Notes: generated by a model from the letters alone, not told the origin. Numbered from the stretch's first letter, positions 53,679 through 62,837 are shown. The stretch is 64,000 nt of DNA from Amycolatopsis orientalis DSM 40040 = KCTC 9412 (GCF_000478275.1 NZ_ASJB01000083.1:434001-498000); one strand, 5' to 3'. Translations and numbers: made by a program.

Positions 53679-55260
53679 GTGGGGCGGGGGTCCGGACCTG
53701 GTACATGTCCCGCACCAGCTCCCGGATGACGTTGCGCCGGATCTTCCCGGTCGCCGTCTTCGGCAGTTCGCCCAGTTCGACGATGCCCCTCGGGCGTTTG
53801 AACGACGCCAGCCCACCGCGGCAGAACTCGATCAGCTCGTCCGCGTCCAGCCGGTGGCCGGGCACGCCGACCACGCACGCGACCGGCTTCTCGATGCCGT
53901 CGGCGTCGAACGCGGCCACGACCGCCACCTCGGCGACCGCCGGATGCTGCAGCAGCCTGTCCTCGACCTCGGCGGGCGACACCCAGATCCCGCCGGGTTT
54001 CAGCATGTCGTTGAAGCGCCCGAGACAGGTGTACGTCCCGTCGGCGTTGCGCACGAAACTGTCGCCCGTCCGCAGCCATTCGCCCTGGAAGACCCGCTTC
54101 GTCGTCTCGTACCGCGCCCAGTATCCGGTGGCGATCGACGGGCCGGCGACGAACAGTTCGCCGGGCTGCCCGTCCGGCACCGGCGCGCCGTGCTCGTCGC
54201 GCAGGGCGATCTCGTAGCCCGGCACCGGCACCCCCGTACTTCCCGGCCGGACCTGGTGCGGCCGGTTGGACAGGAAGACGTGCAACGCCTCCGTCGAGCC
54301 GATCCCGTCGAGGATTTCGACGCCGAACCGGTCGCGGAACCGTTCGTACAGCACGGCGGGCAGCGGCTCACCGGCCGAAACGGCCAGGCGTACCGAGGTG
54401 AACGTGTCGTCCGGGATGTCGCTGGCGAGCAGTGCCGCGTAGAACGTCGGGACGGCGAAGAACAGCGTGGGCCGCTCCGCGCGCGCCCTCGCCGCGATCA
54501 GTCCCGGGGTCGGACGGGCCGGTTCGAGCAGTGCCGTCCCACCGGCCGCGAGCGGGAAGAACGCCGAATTCCCCAAGCCGTAGGCGAAGAACAGCTTCGG
54601 GACGGAAAGGAACCGGTCGTTCGGCCCGATGTCGAGCACACCGCGCGCGTACGTCTCACAAACCGCGCGGATCCCGGCGTGCCGGTGCATCGCGCCCTTC
54701 GGCTTACCCGTCGTCCCCGACGTGTACAGCCAGAGCGCGGGCGAGTCCTCCCAGGTCGGCGCGGGTTCGAAGCCACCGTCATCCACTGTGGACAGATCGC
54801 TCCAGTCGTGCACGCGGACGCCGGGCGGCAGTTCGGCCGCCTTCGCGCGGTCCAGCACGACGTCGGTGACCTCGGGCGCCAGCCCCAGCGCGATCGTCGC
54901 CTGCGCGGCGAACTCGCCGGAGACGCACAGGACCCTGGCCCGCGAGTCGGCCAGCATCTTGCCGAGATCCAGCCCGGTGACCATGGTGGACACCGGCACC
55001 GCGACCACCCCGGCCAGCATCGCGCCCAGGATCCCGGTGAGCAGTTCGACGTCGTCGACCATGCAGAACAGGACCCGCTCCTCCGGGCGGACGCCGATCG
55101 CGCGCAATCCGGCCGCGACCCGGCGGGCTTCGGTCGAAAGTCCGGCGTAGGTGAGGCTCCGCCTCGGGGAAACGACCGCCTCCTTCGCCCCGCGCCCTTC
55201 CGCCAGATGCCGGTCGAGCAGGTAGCTCGCCGCGTTGAACCCGGTAGCTGCAGCGGTCAC
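53662..55260 (-). CDS. Benzoate-CoA ligase family protein
   Basis: 532 residues, GTG at 55260. ANL-superfamily acyl-CoA ligase: P-loop LYTSGTTGKPKGAMHRH, then VPKLFFAYGLGNSAFFPL (characteristic of benzoate-CoA ligases), GIGSTEALHVFLSNRP and the catalytic Lys in LPKTATGKIRRN. Activates benzoate or a substituted benzoate to the CoA thioester. It lies 19 bp after boxB, so it feeds the box pathway. The final residues come from a repeat element. Confidence 0.93.
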   Translation of the reverse strand: MTAAATGFNAASYLLDRHLAEGRGAKEAVVSPRRSLTYAGLSTEARRVAAGLRAIGVRPEERVLFCMVDDVELLTGILGAMLAGVVAVPVSTMVTGLDLGKMLADSRARVLCVSGEFAAQATIALGLAPEVTDVVLDRAKAAELPPGVRVHDWSDLSTVDDGGFEPAPTWEDSPALWLYTSGTTGKPKGAMHRHAGIRAVCETYARGVLDIGPNDRFLSVPKLFFAYGLGNSAFFPLAAGGTALLEPARPTPGLIAARARAERPTLFFAVPTFYAALLASDIPDDTFTSVRLAVSAGEPLPAVLYERFRDRFGVEILDGIGSTEALHVFLSNRPHQVRPGSTGVPVPGYEIALRDEHGAPVPDGQPGELFVAGPSIATGYWARYETTKRVFQGEWLRTGDSFVRNADGTYTCLGRFNDMLKPGGIWVSPAEVEDRLLQHPAVAEVAVVAAFDADGIEKPVACVVGVPGHRLDADELIEFCRGGLASFKRPRGIVELGELPKTATGKIRRNVIRELVRDMYQVRTPAPPHLVL

Positions 55261-55279
55261 GGGCGCACCTTCTATCGGC

Positions 55280-56701
55280 TCAGCTCAGGTAAACGTATTC
55301 GTAGTCGAACGGTTTCCCATTGATGCCCTGGCGTGGCGGCGCCACCCAGCTCGCGATCTTTCCTCGCTCGTACACCGGGTGCATCAGCGATCGGACGAAG
55401 GTCAGGTCTTCGGGAGTGGGCAGCCACTTGCGTTTGCCGGCCAACCACGTCGGCTCGTCGACTACGGTGCCGTCGGGCGTCACATGGTGGCCGGAGTTTA
55501 TGCCGACTTCGCGATTGAATCCAGGGTGCGGGAGGACGAATCGGAAGTCGATACCGGCCTCGTCGAGGATCTTGTTCCAGCGGTTGACCCCGGTCTGGCA
55601 GTCGGCGCGGTACTCGTCCCGCAGGTCGAGGTTCAGCAGCAGGATGGCCGGGTGTTCTTCGGTCTCCCAGGTGCCGTCGGCGCGCGGCCGGGACAGCGAT
55701 CCGGCGTCGTCGGTGAGCCGGTGGTCGTCCTTGCGGCGGGCCTCCTGCCAGCGCCCTTTCAGCCCGGCGGTGTAGTAGTTCGCCGCGTTGGTCGACGTCT
55801 CGCCGCCGAACAGGTCGAGCGAGACCGTGTAGTGGAAGTTCAGGTAGCGCTGGATGAGGTCGAGCGGGATCCCGCCGTGCCCGGCGATGTCGAAGGTGTC
55901 GTGCTCGCGGATGAGTTCGGCACTGCGGGTGACCACGCGGTCGACCCCGGTGGTGCCGACGAACATGTGGTGCGCCTCTTCCTTGAGCATGAATTCACAA
56001 GTGCGGGAAAGCGGGTCGAAGCCGCTTTCCTTGAGCGTGCCGAGCTGATATTTGCCATCTCGATCGGTGAAATAGGTGAACATGTAGAAGGCCAGCCAAT
56101 CCGCGGTCTCTTCGTTGAAGGCACCGAGGATGCGCGGGGCGTCCGGACTTCCGGAATTCCGGAGCAGTAAGGCCTCCGCTTCTTCGCGGCCTTCCCGGCC
56201 GAAGTAGGCGTGCAGCAGATACACCATCGCCCACAGATGACGGCCTTCTTCGACGTTGACCTGGAAGAGGTTCCGCAGGTCGTAAAGGCTCGGCGCGGTC
56301 AGCCCCAGCAGTTTCTGCTGCTCGACCGACGCGGGTTCCGTGTCGCCCTGGATGACGATGAGCCGCTGCAGATCGGCACGGTACTCGCCGGGCACCTGCT
56401 GCCAGGCCGGTTCGCCCTGGTGCTCGCCGAAGGTGATGACGCGGTCCGGATCCCGCTCCGCGAGGAAGATCCCCCACCGGTAGTCCGGCACGTTGACGTG
56501 GTCGAAATGCGCCCAGCCGTCCCGGCCGACGCTGACCGCGGTGCGCAGGTAGACACCCTGGGTCCGCAATGTGGGGCCCATTTCGCCCCACCAGTCCAGG
56601 AACTTCGGCTGCCAGCCCTCCAGCGCCCGCTGCAGCCGCCGGTCCCCGGAGAGATCGACGTTGTTGGGGATCTTGGCGTCGTAATCGATCTTGGTGGGCA
56701 T
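55280..56701 (-). CDS. boxB: Benzoyl-CoA 2,3-epoxidase, oxygenase component BoxB
   Basis: 473 residues, ATG at 56701. Diiron enzyme that epoxidises benzoyl-CoA in the aerobic CoA-dependent benzoate pathway. Ligand motifs include NVEEGRHLWAMVYLL, FNEETADWLAFYMF and LKEEAHHMFVG; VDRVVTRSAELI and KGRWQEARRKDDHRLTDDAG are typical. It needs a reductase (BoxA), which is not in the window. It sits directly after boxC (stop and start are adjacent). Confidence 0.95.
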   Translation of the reverse strand: MPTKIDYDAKIPNNVDLSGDRRLQRALEGWQPKFLDWWGEMGPTLRTQGVYLRTAVSVGRDGWAHFDHVNVPDYRWGIFLAERDPDRVITFGEHQGEPAWQQVPGEYRADLQRLIVIQGDTEPASVEQQKLLGLTAPSLYDLRNLFQVNVEEGRHLWAMVYLLHAYFGREGREEAEALLLRNSGSPDAPRILGAFNEETADWLAFYMFTYFTDRDGKYQLGTLKESGFDPLSRTCEFMLKEEAHHMFVGTTGVDRVVTRSAELIREHDTFDIAGHGGIPLDLIQRYLNFHYTVSLDLFGGETSTNAANYYTAGLKGRWQEARRKDDHRLTDDAGSLSRPRADGTWETEEHPAILLLNLDLRDEYRADCQTGVNRWNKILDEAGIDFRFVLPHPGFNREVGINSGHHVTPDGTVVDEPTWLAGKRKWLPTPEDLTFVRSLMHPVYERGKIASWVAPPRQGINGKPFDYEYVYLS

Positions 56702-58294
56702 TCAGACCCGCTTCCTGTCGAAGACGGCCTTCTGACCAGTACCGTAGCGACGCAGCGCGCCCTCGGGACCGGATGCGTTCGGACGGGTGAAGATCCAGTT
56801 CTGCCAGGCGGCGAGGCGGCCGAAGATCTTGCTTTCCAGCGTCTCCGGTCCGACGAACCGGTGGTTCGCCTCCATTCCGGTGAGCGCGTCGGGGCTCAAC
56901 GAAGCCCGTCCTTCCAGCGCGATCCGGATCTCGTCCGCCCAGTCGAGGTCGTCCGGGGCGTCGGTCACCAGGCCGAGATCGTTCGCCTCCGCCGGACTCA
57001 GCGGGTTGCCGCGCACTTCCGCGAGCCTCAGGACGTGATCGGGGTCGCCGAAGAACCGGGATTCGAGCCGGGACAGGCCGTTCCCCATCGGCAGCCTGCC
57101 GAAGTTGGCTTCGGACAACACGATCGACGCACGTTCTTCACTGTCTTCGTCGTCGATCGGCGGACCGTCCAAGATGTACTGCCGGTCCGCGGCGAGCGCG
57201 AGTTCCAGCAGGAGCCCCGCGAAGCAGCTACCAGGTTCGATGAGCGCGATGAGGCTGCGGCTGGTGACGTCGAGCCGTTTGAGCGTCCGCTTCCAGTAGT
57301 GGACGATTTCGTTGCTCAGCACATCTTTCGCGTCGAATACGGCACGTTCGTGCTCCAGGACCTTCGCCGGATCGCCTTCGGTGCGGAGCACCCAGGTGCC
57401 GAGCCCGGGTTCATTGGTGCGCAGACGAAGGATCGCGTCGTCCAGTTCGCGGGTGACGTCCAACAGCCAGCCGTCGTCGCCTCCTGGCCCCTTGACGGTG
57501 ATCGTCGCTTCGGTCGCGCTCAGCGAAATGCCGACATAGCGATGCGCGAGGCGTGTCAGCTCGACGCCCTCGCCGTCGAGCCGCTCGCTCGTCCGCGCGA
57601 GTTCCTTCGCCTTGGCCAGCACGGCCTCACGGAAGCCCTTTCGCGGCACGAGTTCGTCGACGAGCCGCCAGTCGACGGCGGCGCGGCCCTTCATGCCGTC
57701 CGGGCGGGTGGCGAAGACGTCCGCGAGGTCGCGCCGCACCCCGCGTTTGTCGACCAGCCTGGTGAGGCCGCCGGTACCGGGCAGGACGCCGAGGAGCGGG
57801 ACCTCCGGCAGCGCGACGGTCGAGGAGTTGTCGTCGACCAGGAGGATCTTTTCGCAGGCGAGCGCGATCTCGTAGCCGCCACCGGCGCAGGTTCCGTTGA
57901 CCGCGGCGACGTAGACCTGGCCGGAGTTCGCCGACGCGTCCTCCATCGCGTTGCGGGTCTCATTGGTGAACTTGCAGAAGTTGACCTTCCACTCGTGCGA
58001 CGACGAAGCCAGCATGCGGATGTTGGCGCCGGCGCAGAAGACGTTGTCCTTCGCGCTGGTCACGACGACCACGCGGACTTCGGGATGTTCGAACCGCAGA
58101 CGCTGCGTCGCGTCGTACAACTCGATGTCGACGCCGAGGTCGTACGAGTTGAGTTTGAGCTCGTAACCCGGTACGAGACCCCCGTCGGCGTCGACATCGA
58201 GTTCGAGCCACGCGACGTCGCCGTCGATGGCCAGTTTCCAGTGCCGGTAGCCGCTGGGATGACGTTCGAACGTCACCGGTGTGGTCCGCGTCAC
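56702..58294 (-). CDS. boxC: 2,3-epoxybenzoyl-CoA dihydrolase BoxC
   Basis: 530 residues, GTG at 58294. Crotonase-superfamily hydrolase that opens the epoxide ring. First crotonase module with oxyanion holes FCAGANIRML and NGTCAGGGYEIALACE, then a degenerate second module (PGSCFAGLLLELALAADRQY). Length about 550 is typical of BoxC. Its stop is immediately followed by boxB. No ribosome site is obvious. Confidence 0.95.
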   Translation of the reverse strand: MTRTTPVTFERHPSGYRHWKLAIDGDVAWLELDVDADGGLVPGYELKLNSYDLGVDIELYDATQRLRFEHPEVRVVVVTSAKDNVFCAGANIRMLASSSHEWKVNFCKFTNETRNAMEDASANSGQVYVAAVNGTCAGGGYEIALACEKILLVDDNSSTVALPEVPLLGVLPGTGGLTRLVDKRGVRRDLADVFATRPDGMKGRAAVDWRLVDELVPRKGFREAVLAKAKELARTSERLDGEGVELTRLAHRYVGISLSATEATITVKGPGGDDGWLLDVTRELDDAILRLRTNEPGLGTWVLRTEGDPAKVLEHERAVFDAKDVLSNEIVHYWKRTLKRLDVTSRSLIALIEPGSCFAGLLLELALAADRQYILDGPPIDDEDSEERASIVLSEANFGRLPMGNGLSRLESRFFGDPDHVLRLAEVRGNPLSPAEANDLGLVTDAPDDLDWADEIRIALEGRASLSPDALTGMEANHRFVGPETLESKIFGRLAAWQNWIFTRPNASGPEGALRRYGTGQKAVFDRKRV

Positions 58295-58305
58295 CCCATC
58301 GATTG

Positions 58306-58341
58306 TCTACATCTTGATGTTGAACGTCAATGTTGTGTAGA
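58306..58341. promoter_or_regulatory. Inverted repeat upstream of boxC, possible operator
   Basis: TCTACA (58306-58311) and TGTAGA (58336-58341) flank an inner TTGA-N9-TCAA pair (58314-58330). It overlaps the end of the upstream membrane-protein gene and lies 12 bp from the boxC start. Symmetric and AT-rich compared with the surroundings; regulator unknown. Confidence 0.4.
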
Positions 58342-58764
58342 AAGTTGGTCAGCCGCGGTCACCCGGTTGAGCTTCGTCGCGGCCCAGGTCGCGAAGCCCC
58401 ACAACAGCAGCGCGGACGCCGTGTCGGTGAAGATCGTGGCGAACCAGAACGCCGGGATCTGCGGCACCCCGACCAGGAAGTGCCCGAGGCTCGCCAGGCC
58501 CGACAGCGAGAAGACCATCAGGAACGCCAGCGCCCGCCAGTGACGTCCGCGCAGGTAGTCGCGGTAGCCGGCGAGGCCGAACGCGGTGAAGAGGAAGTAC
58601 GCGAACGCGACCAGGGCGGCCGCGACGCCGACCGGGATCCCTTCGACCTGCGGATAGTCCGCCGCCCTGATGACGTTGTGCGCGTAGTGCAGCGTGGTGG
58701 ACAGCACCGTGAAGCCCAGGATCAGCCGGAGCGCGGTGAGCCCTCGGCCTTGAAGAACGTCCAT
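58327..58764 (-). CDS. Small four-helix membrane protein upstream of the box genes
   Basis: 145 residues, ATG at 58764 with AAGGGGG upstream. Four predicted spans (ALRLILGFTVLSTTLHYA; VGVAAALVAFAYFLFTAFGL; WRALAFLMVFSLSGLASLGHF; FWFATIFTDTASALLLWGF). Several intramembrane His and aromatic residues. No family assigned. It is 32 bp upstream of boxC on the same strand; co-transcription is possible but a benzoate-related role is unproven. CGCTCT-agcg-AGAGCG at 58789-58804 is a candidate operator for it. Confidence 0.75.
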   Translation of the reverse strand: MDVLQGRGLTALRLILGFTVLSTTLHYAHNVIRAADYPQVEGIPVGVAAALVAFAYFLFTAFGLAGYRDYLRGRHWRALAFLMVFSLSGLASLGHFLVGVPQIPAFWFATIFTDTASALLLWGFATWAATKLNRVTAADQLSTQH

Positions 58765-58899
58765 GTTCGCCCCCTTGCGATTTGATAGATCGCTCTAGCG
58801 AGAGCGTAGCGGACGGCGATGGGAAGCTGAAGGGGAAGGCTCGCGCGTATCGCGGCGAATGGTCACACTGGGCGCCGGGACACCACGACGGGAGGGCCG

Positions 58900-59784
58900 A
58901 TGCCGGAGACGATCGCCGAGGTGAACGGCATCGAACTGTGTTACGAGACGTTCGGTCCGCGGGACGGCAGGCCGCTGCTGATGATCATGGGCCTGGCCTC
59001 CCAGATGATCTGGTGGGACGACGAACTCTGCGAGAACCTCGCGGCCGAGGGGTTCTTCGTCATCCGCTACGACAACCGGGATTCCGGGCGGTCCAGCCGG
59101 CTGTCGGGCCGCGTCAACCTCCCGCTGGCCTACACCCTGCGCGTGGCGCCGTACTCGCTGAAGGACATGGCGGACGACGCCGTCGCGCTGCTGGACGAAC
59201 TCGGCATCGCGAGCGCTCACGTCGTGGGCGCGTCGATGGGCGGCATGGTCGCGCAGACCCTGGCCGTCGAGCATCCGTCGCGGGTGCGCTCACTGACGTC
59301 GATCATGTCGACCACCGGGAACCGGTTCGTCGGCAGACCGAGCGCCAAGGCGATGGCGATGCTGCTTTCGGCTCCTCCGCGTGGTCGCGAGCAGTACGTC
59401 GACTACCTGGTGCGCACGTTCCGGGTGATCGGCTCGCCGGGGTATCCCTTCGACGAGTCGCGGATGCGGGAGCGCGCGGAGCGTTCCTTCGACCGCGGCG
59501 TCAACCCCGGCGGCACCGCGCGCCAGCTGGCGGCGATCTTGTCGAGCCGGGATCGCTTCCGCGCCTTACGGAAACTCTCGGTGCCCGCCCTCGTCGTGCA
59601 CGGCTCGAAGGATCCGCTCGTGCACGTTTCCGGTGGCCGGGCGACGGCCAGGGCACTGCGGGAGTCCGAAGTGGACATCGTCCCCGGGATGGGACACGAC
59701 CTTCCGCGCGCGATCTGGCCACGGCTGGTGCGCGGCCTGCTCAGGACGGCGGACCGCGCCGAGCTCACGACCCGGCGAGCGTGA
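58900..59784 (+). CDS. Alpha/beta hydrolase (RdmC-like)
   Basis: 294 residues, ATG at 58900. Oxyanion region MIMGLASQMIWWDDELCENL, nucleophile elbow GASMGG (Ser near residue 110), Asp in GSKDPLV and His in PGMGHDL. DNRDSGRSSRLSG after the first strand is typical of RdmC-type esterases. Divergent from the box genes. Its 3' end overlaps the convergent hydratase by 20 bp. Substrate unknown; ring-cleavage products or ester antibiotics are possible. Confidence 0.87.
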   Translation: MPETIAEVNGIELCYETFGPRDGRPLLMIMGLASQMIWWDDELCENLAAEGFFVIRYDNRDSGRSSRLSGRVNLPLAYTLRVAPYSLKDMADDAVALLDELGIASAHVVGASMGGMVAQTLAVEHPSRVRSLTSIMSTTGNRFVGRPSAKAMAMLLSAPPRGREQYVDYLVRTFRVIGSPGYPFDESRMRERAERSFDRGVNPGGTARQLAAILSSRDRFRALRKLSVPALVVHGSKDPLVHVSGGRATARALRESEVDIVPGMGHDLPRAIWPRLVRGLLRTADRAELTTRRA

Positions 59785-60526
59785 TCGAGCCCAGATGCGA
59801 GAAATGCGCCGCCACCCGTGAACCCGGGCGCAGCTCGACCGCGTCCGTCATGCCGCCGGTGAGCACGATCCACCCCGGCTCCAGCGCGAGCCCGCGGGCG
59901 CCGAGGACGTTGGCCGCCAGCGCCAGCGCCTCCGCCGGATGGCCCTGCACCGCGGCGCCGGTGGCGGTGTCGACGATGGCGCCGTCGACCTCCAAGAGCG
60001 CCGCTTCCAGCGAAAGGTCGAGGTCGGACGGCGCGACGCCGACCGGTCCCAGCGTGAAGTACGCCGAAGAACCGTTGTCCGCCACGGCATCCGGGAGGGT
60101 GAAACGGTAGTCGCGGTAGCGGCTGTCGATGATTTCGACGCCGCCGTGGACCCGGTGGACCGCGGCCATCGCGGTCGCCGCGGTCACGCCGGGGCCCGCG
60201 AGCCGTTTCCCCAGCACGAAAACGAGTTCCGGCTCCGCGCGCGGATGGATCAGCGACGGCACCGGGACCCCGGCGGGCAGCACCATCGCGTCGGTCAGCC
60301 ACGCGAGCAACGGCGAGTCGATGCCCATCCGCCGCTGCTTCGCCCGCGATGTCAGGCCCAGTTTGATGCCGACGACCGTCTCGCCGCGCTCCCGCCGGAG
60401 CCGCAGCGCTTCGTCCTGGATCGCGTAAGCGGTATCGACGTCCAAGGCGGGCCACGAGTCCGTCAGCGGCTCACGTTCTTCCCCGGACAGCAGCGCTTTC
60501 GCCGCCTCCCGCACACCAAGGCTCAC
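59765..60526 (-). CDS. 2-keto-4-pentenoate hydratase / 4-oxalocrotonate decarboxylase family, copy 2
   Basis: 253 residues, GTG at 60526 overlapping the preceding stop (GTGA) with GGAGGAG upstream. FAH-like fold: VGIKLGLTSRAKQRRMGIDSP, PRAEPELVFVLGKRLAGP with the metal Glu residues, VHGGVEIIDSRYRDYRFTLPDAVADNGSSAYF. Paired with a paralog exactly as XylJ/XylI (hydratase and decarboxylase) in meta-cleavage pathways, where the two form a complex. Which copy has which activity cannot be decided by eye. Confidence 0.85.
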   Translation of the reverse strand: MSLGVREAAKALLSGEEREPLTDSWPALDVDTAYAIQDEALRLRRERGETVVGIKLGLTSRAKQRRMGIDSPLLAWLTDAMVLPAGVPVPSLIHPRAEPELVFVLGKRLAGPGVTAATAMAAVHRVHGGVEIIDSRYRDYRFTLPDAVADNGSSAYFTLGPVGVAPSDLDLSLEAALLEVDGAIVDTATGAAVQGHPAEALALAANVLGARGLALEPGWIVLTGGMTDAVELRPGSRVAAHFSHLGSITLAGS

Positions 60527-61320
60527 GGCCGCTCCTCCCCGGAGAACTTCGCGGTGACACTGCCGAGCCCCGCCATCGTCGCGACGACGGTGTCGCCCGG
60601 GCTCACCGGGATCGCGCGCGTCATCGAGCCCGGCAGCACGACGTGTCCGGGTTCGAGCGCGACGCCGAGCGGCCCGACCGTGTTCGCGAGCCACACCAGC
60701 GCGTTCACCGGCGAACCGAGCACCGCGCCACCCGCCCCGGTCGCCGCGATCTCGCCGTTCCGGTGCAGCACACAGCCCGCCAGCCGGAGATCGACGTCAC
60801 CGATCGCGGTCGGCCTGCTGCCGAGGACGACGCCGCCCGAAGACGCGTTGTCCGCGATGGTGTCGACGATGCTGATCTTCCAGTCCTGGATCCGCGAATC
60901 GACGATTTCCAGCGCGGGCACGACGAAGTCGACCGCCCGCAGCGCGTCCGCCACCGTGACGCCGGGGCCGCACAGCCGCGAGCCGAGCACGAAAGCGATC
61001 TCCGGTTCGATCTTCGGCTGCAGGAAGCCGCCGACCGGGATCGGCTGGTGTTCGAGGTGGAACATGGAAGCGGTCAGATGGCCGTAGTCGGGCTGGTCGA
61101 CGCCCATCTGCCGCTGCATGGCGGCGGACGCGAGGCCGACCTTGTGCCCGCGCACGCCGTCGCCGCGTTCGGCCCAGTGACGGACGAGCCGCTGCTGGAT
61201 GCGGTACGCGTCCTCCAAGGTCGCGGCGGGATACGTCTCGATCAGGGGCGCGATCGGCTTGCCGGTCTCGTACGCGCTGAGCAGCGCGGCCGCGGCCTCC
61301 TGCAGCGTGCTGACGTCCAT
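60523..61320 (-). CDS. 2-keto-4-pentenoate hydratase / 4-oxalocrotonate decarboxylase family, copy 1
   Basis: 265 residues, ATG at 61320 with AAGGAG upstream. Same fold as the next gene: VRGHKVGLASAAMQRQMGVDQP, IEPEIAFVLGSRLCGPGV, PALEIVDSRIQDWKISIVDTIADNASSGGVV. Likely acts on 2-hydroxymuconate-derived intermediates from catechol meta-cleavage. No extradiol dioxygenase, semialdehyde dehydrogenase or aldolase adjoins the pair, so the rest of the pathway must lie elsewhere. Confidence 0.86.
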   Translation of the reverse strand: MDVSTLQEAAAALLSAYETGKPIAPLIETYPAATLEDAYRIQQRLVRHWAERGDGVRGHKVGLASAAMQRQMGVDQPDYGHLTASMFHLEHQPIPVGGFLQPKIEPEIAFVLGSRLCGPGVTVADALRAVDFVVPALEIVDSRIQDWKISIVDTIADNASSGGVVLGSRPTAIGDVDLRLAGCVLHRNGEIAATGAGGAVLGSPVNALVWLANTVGPLGVALEPGHVVLPGSMTRAIPVSPGDTVVATMAGLGSVTAKFSGEERP

Positions 61321-61450
61321 GGGCTCCTTCCGACAGCCGAACTCTGCCCCCTCACCCAGGCCCGCACAAGATGCCCGTTCCACTGGCCGGTACGCACGGA
61401 TTAGGCCGAAAGTGGCTTGTGCGGCCGCGATCATCACTTAGCCTGCACCC

Positions 61451-62023
61451 ATGTCCGATTGGTCGCTCTCACGGGCGAAGGCCAGGATCGATCGCCGCGA
61501 GGAACTCGACGAGCTGACCGCGCGCATCCGGTACGAAGTGCGCGTACACCTCAACGAGCCCACGGTGCACAACGCCTACGACGAGCTGACCGCCGTCTTC
61601 GCCATCGGGCACGCGGAATGTTCGGCGCTGCTCAAGCACCATCGCGTCCTGCCGCTGTGGGAGCGGGTCCTGCTCGGCCGCTACACCCGCCGCCTCTACG
61701 GCAAGGCTATCTCGGCGACCGTCGGCGATCTCCCCGCCGACGCGGGACCGGCGCCCGCGGCCGCGTTCGGCCCGGAGATCGCTTCGCTGACCCCGGATTC
61801 CGGGGACACCGGCGCGAAGTACGACATGCAGGGCCGGGGACTGGTCAACGTCTTCCGGATCGCCGCCGGACGGCACGGCGAGAACTGGCCGGACCGCCAC
61901 GAAGTCGCGACGACGTCCGCCCGCAACGTCTTGACCTGCTCAGCGGTCTTCCTGCGGCGCCGCGCCTGGCACGTCGTCTGGCCGGTGTACCGGGTGCGCG
62001 GCCTGCGGCTCTGGAAGCTCTAG
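61451..62023 (+). CDS. Hypothetical protein
   Basis: 190 residues, ATG at 61451 (MSDWSLSRAKARIDRREELD). A helical, charged N-terminal half contains HNAYDELTAVFAIGHAECSALLKHH, and the C-terminus is basic and Trp-rich (LRRRAWHVVWPVYRVRGLRLW). No signal peptide or clear membrane helix. Third-position GC supports coding. I recognise no family; it stands alone, divergent from the hydratase pair. Confidence 0.7.
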   Translation: MSDWSLSRAKARIDRREELDELTARIRYEVRVHLNEPTVHNAYDELTAVFAIGHAECSALLKHHRVLPLWERVLLGRYTRRLYGKAISATVGDLPADAGPAPAAAFGPEIASLTPDSGDTGAKYDMQGRGLVNVFRIAAGRHGENWPDRHEVATTSARNVLTCSAVFLRRRAWHVVWPVYRVRGLRLWKL

Positions 62024-62057
62024 GAATTCCCGGGTGCCCGGCGCGGTTGGAAACGAC

Positions 62058-62465
62058 ATGACCGATCGCGCCACCGAGATCCTCGCCGGAGCCAGGACGA
62101 TCGCCGTCGTGGGGCTGAGCCGCGACCCGGCGAAGGCCTCGCACGGGGTCGCCGCCGTGCTGCAGGCACACGGTTTCCGGATCATCCCCGTGCATCCGAC
62201 CGCCGGCGAACTCCTGGGCGAGAAGGTCTACCGCTCGCTCACCGAGATCCCGGAGCCGGTCGACCTCGTCGACGTCTTCCGCCCGTCGGAGGACACCCCG
62301 CCGATCGCCGAACAGGCCGTCGCGATCGGGGCGAAGGCGCTCTGGCTGCAGCAGGGCATCGTCTCCGCCGAGTCCCGCCGGATCGCCGAAGAAGGCGGTC
62401 TGGACTACGTCGAAGACCGCTGCACGGCGGTCGTCCGAGCGGTCGCGAACCTGTCTGTGCGTTAG
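62058..62465 (+). CDS. CoA-binding (Rossmann-fold, YccU-like) protein
   Basis: 135 residues, ATG at 62058. Single CoA-binding domain: TIAVVGLSRDPAKASHGVAAVLQAHGFRIIPVHP, VDLVDVFRPSEDTPPIAEQAV, KALWLQQGI and the C-terminal EDRCTAVV. The family binds CoA or nucleotide; the cellular role is unknown. Follows the hypothetical gene by 34 bp. Confidence 0.9.
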   Translation: MTDRATEILAGARTIAVVGLSRDPAKASHGVAAVLQAHGFRIIPVHPTAGELLGEKVYRSLTEIPEPVDLVDVFRPSEDTPPIAEQAVAIGAKALWLQQGIVSAESRRIAEEGGLDYVEDRCTAVVRAVANLSVR

Positions 62466-62507
62466 AACTGGAGATGAGCGCCGGTCCGTGAAGGACCCAA
62501 GCAAGCG

Positions 62508-62551
62508 TCGTGAGTGGTAAGTGCTGTTAGAACGCGACTTACCACTCACGA
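62508..62551. repeat. Family A palindrome, divergent copy
   Basis: Perfect 15-bp arms TCGTGAGTGGTAAGT and complement, with a 14-nt unpaired loop where other copies continue to pair (one side reads gctgttag, the other aacgcg). It looks like a partly degraded family A element, 43 bp after the CoA-binding gene. Confidence 0.85.
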
Positions 62552-62648
62552 CCCCCTGTACCGACACACCAGCCTCAGGCGCAACGATTCACGTGCCGAA
62601 CGCACTCCACGCCGAACCCCCGCCGAATTTCCCGGAGGGGGTTCTTTC

Positions 62649-62726
62649 ATGTCCGTGAACAGAAAAATGACCACTGAAGTCATATCCCGAATCGGAACGG
62701 CCGAACGGATTGGTCCAAACCGGTGA
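62649..62726 (+). CDS. Possible 25-residue leader peptide or small protein
   Basis: ATG at 62649 follows GGAGGGGG by about 8 bp; the frame (MSVNRKMTTEVISRIGTAER, then IGPNR) ends at TGA 62726. The strong ribosome site in a region that is AT-richer than average supports translation; nothing else does. It lies in the 325-bp gap before the IclR gene, where I see no other gene. Confidence 0.3.
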   Translation: MSVNRKMTTEVISRIGTAERIGPNR

Positions 62727-62837
62727 TCTTGACCGGAAGGCCACGAGCTGGGAAAACTTGTCCGGCCGACAGTTTGTTAAGAAACCTTCCCAACGTACGA
62801 CCGAGCTGTTAACGTCCGAATCCGCTTAACGGAAACA

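Noticed and set aside
56210-58543. 777-codon plus-strand open frame
   Set aside because: Antisense to boxB and boxC; no domain features.
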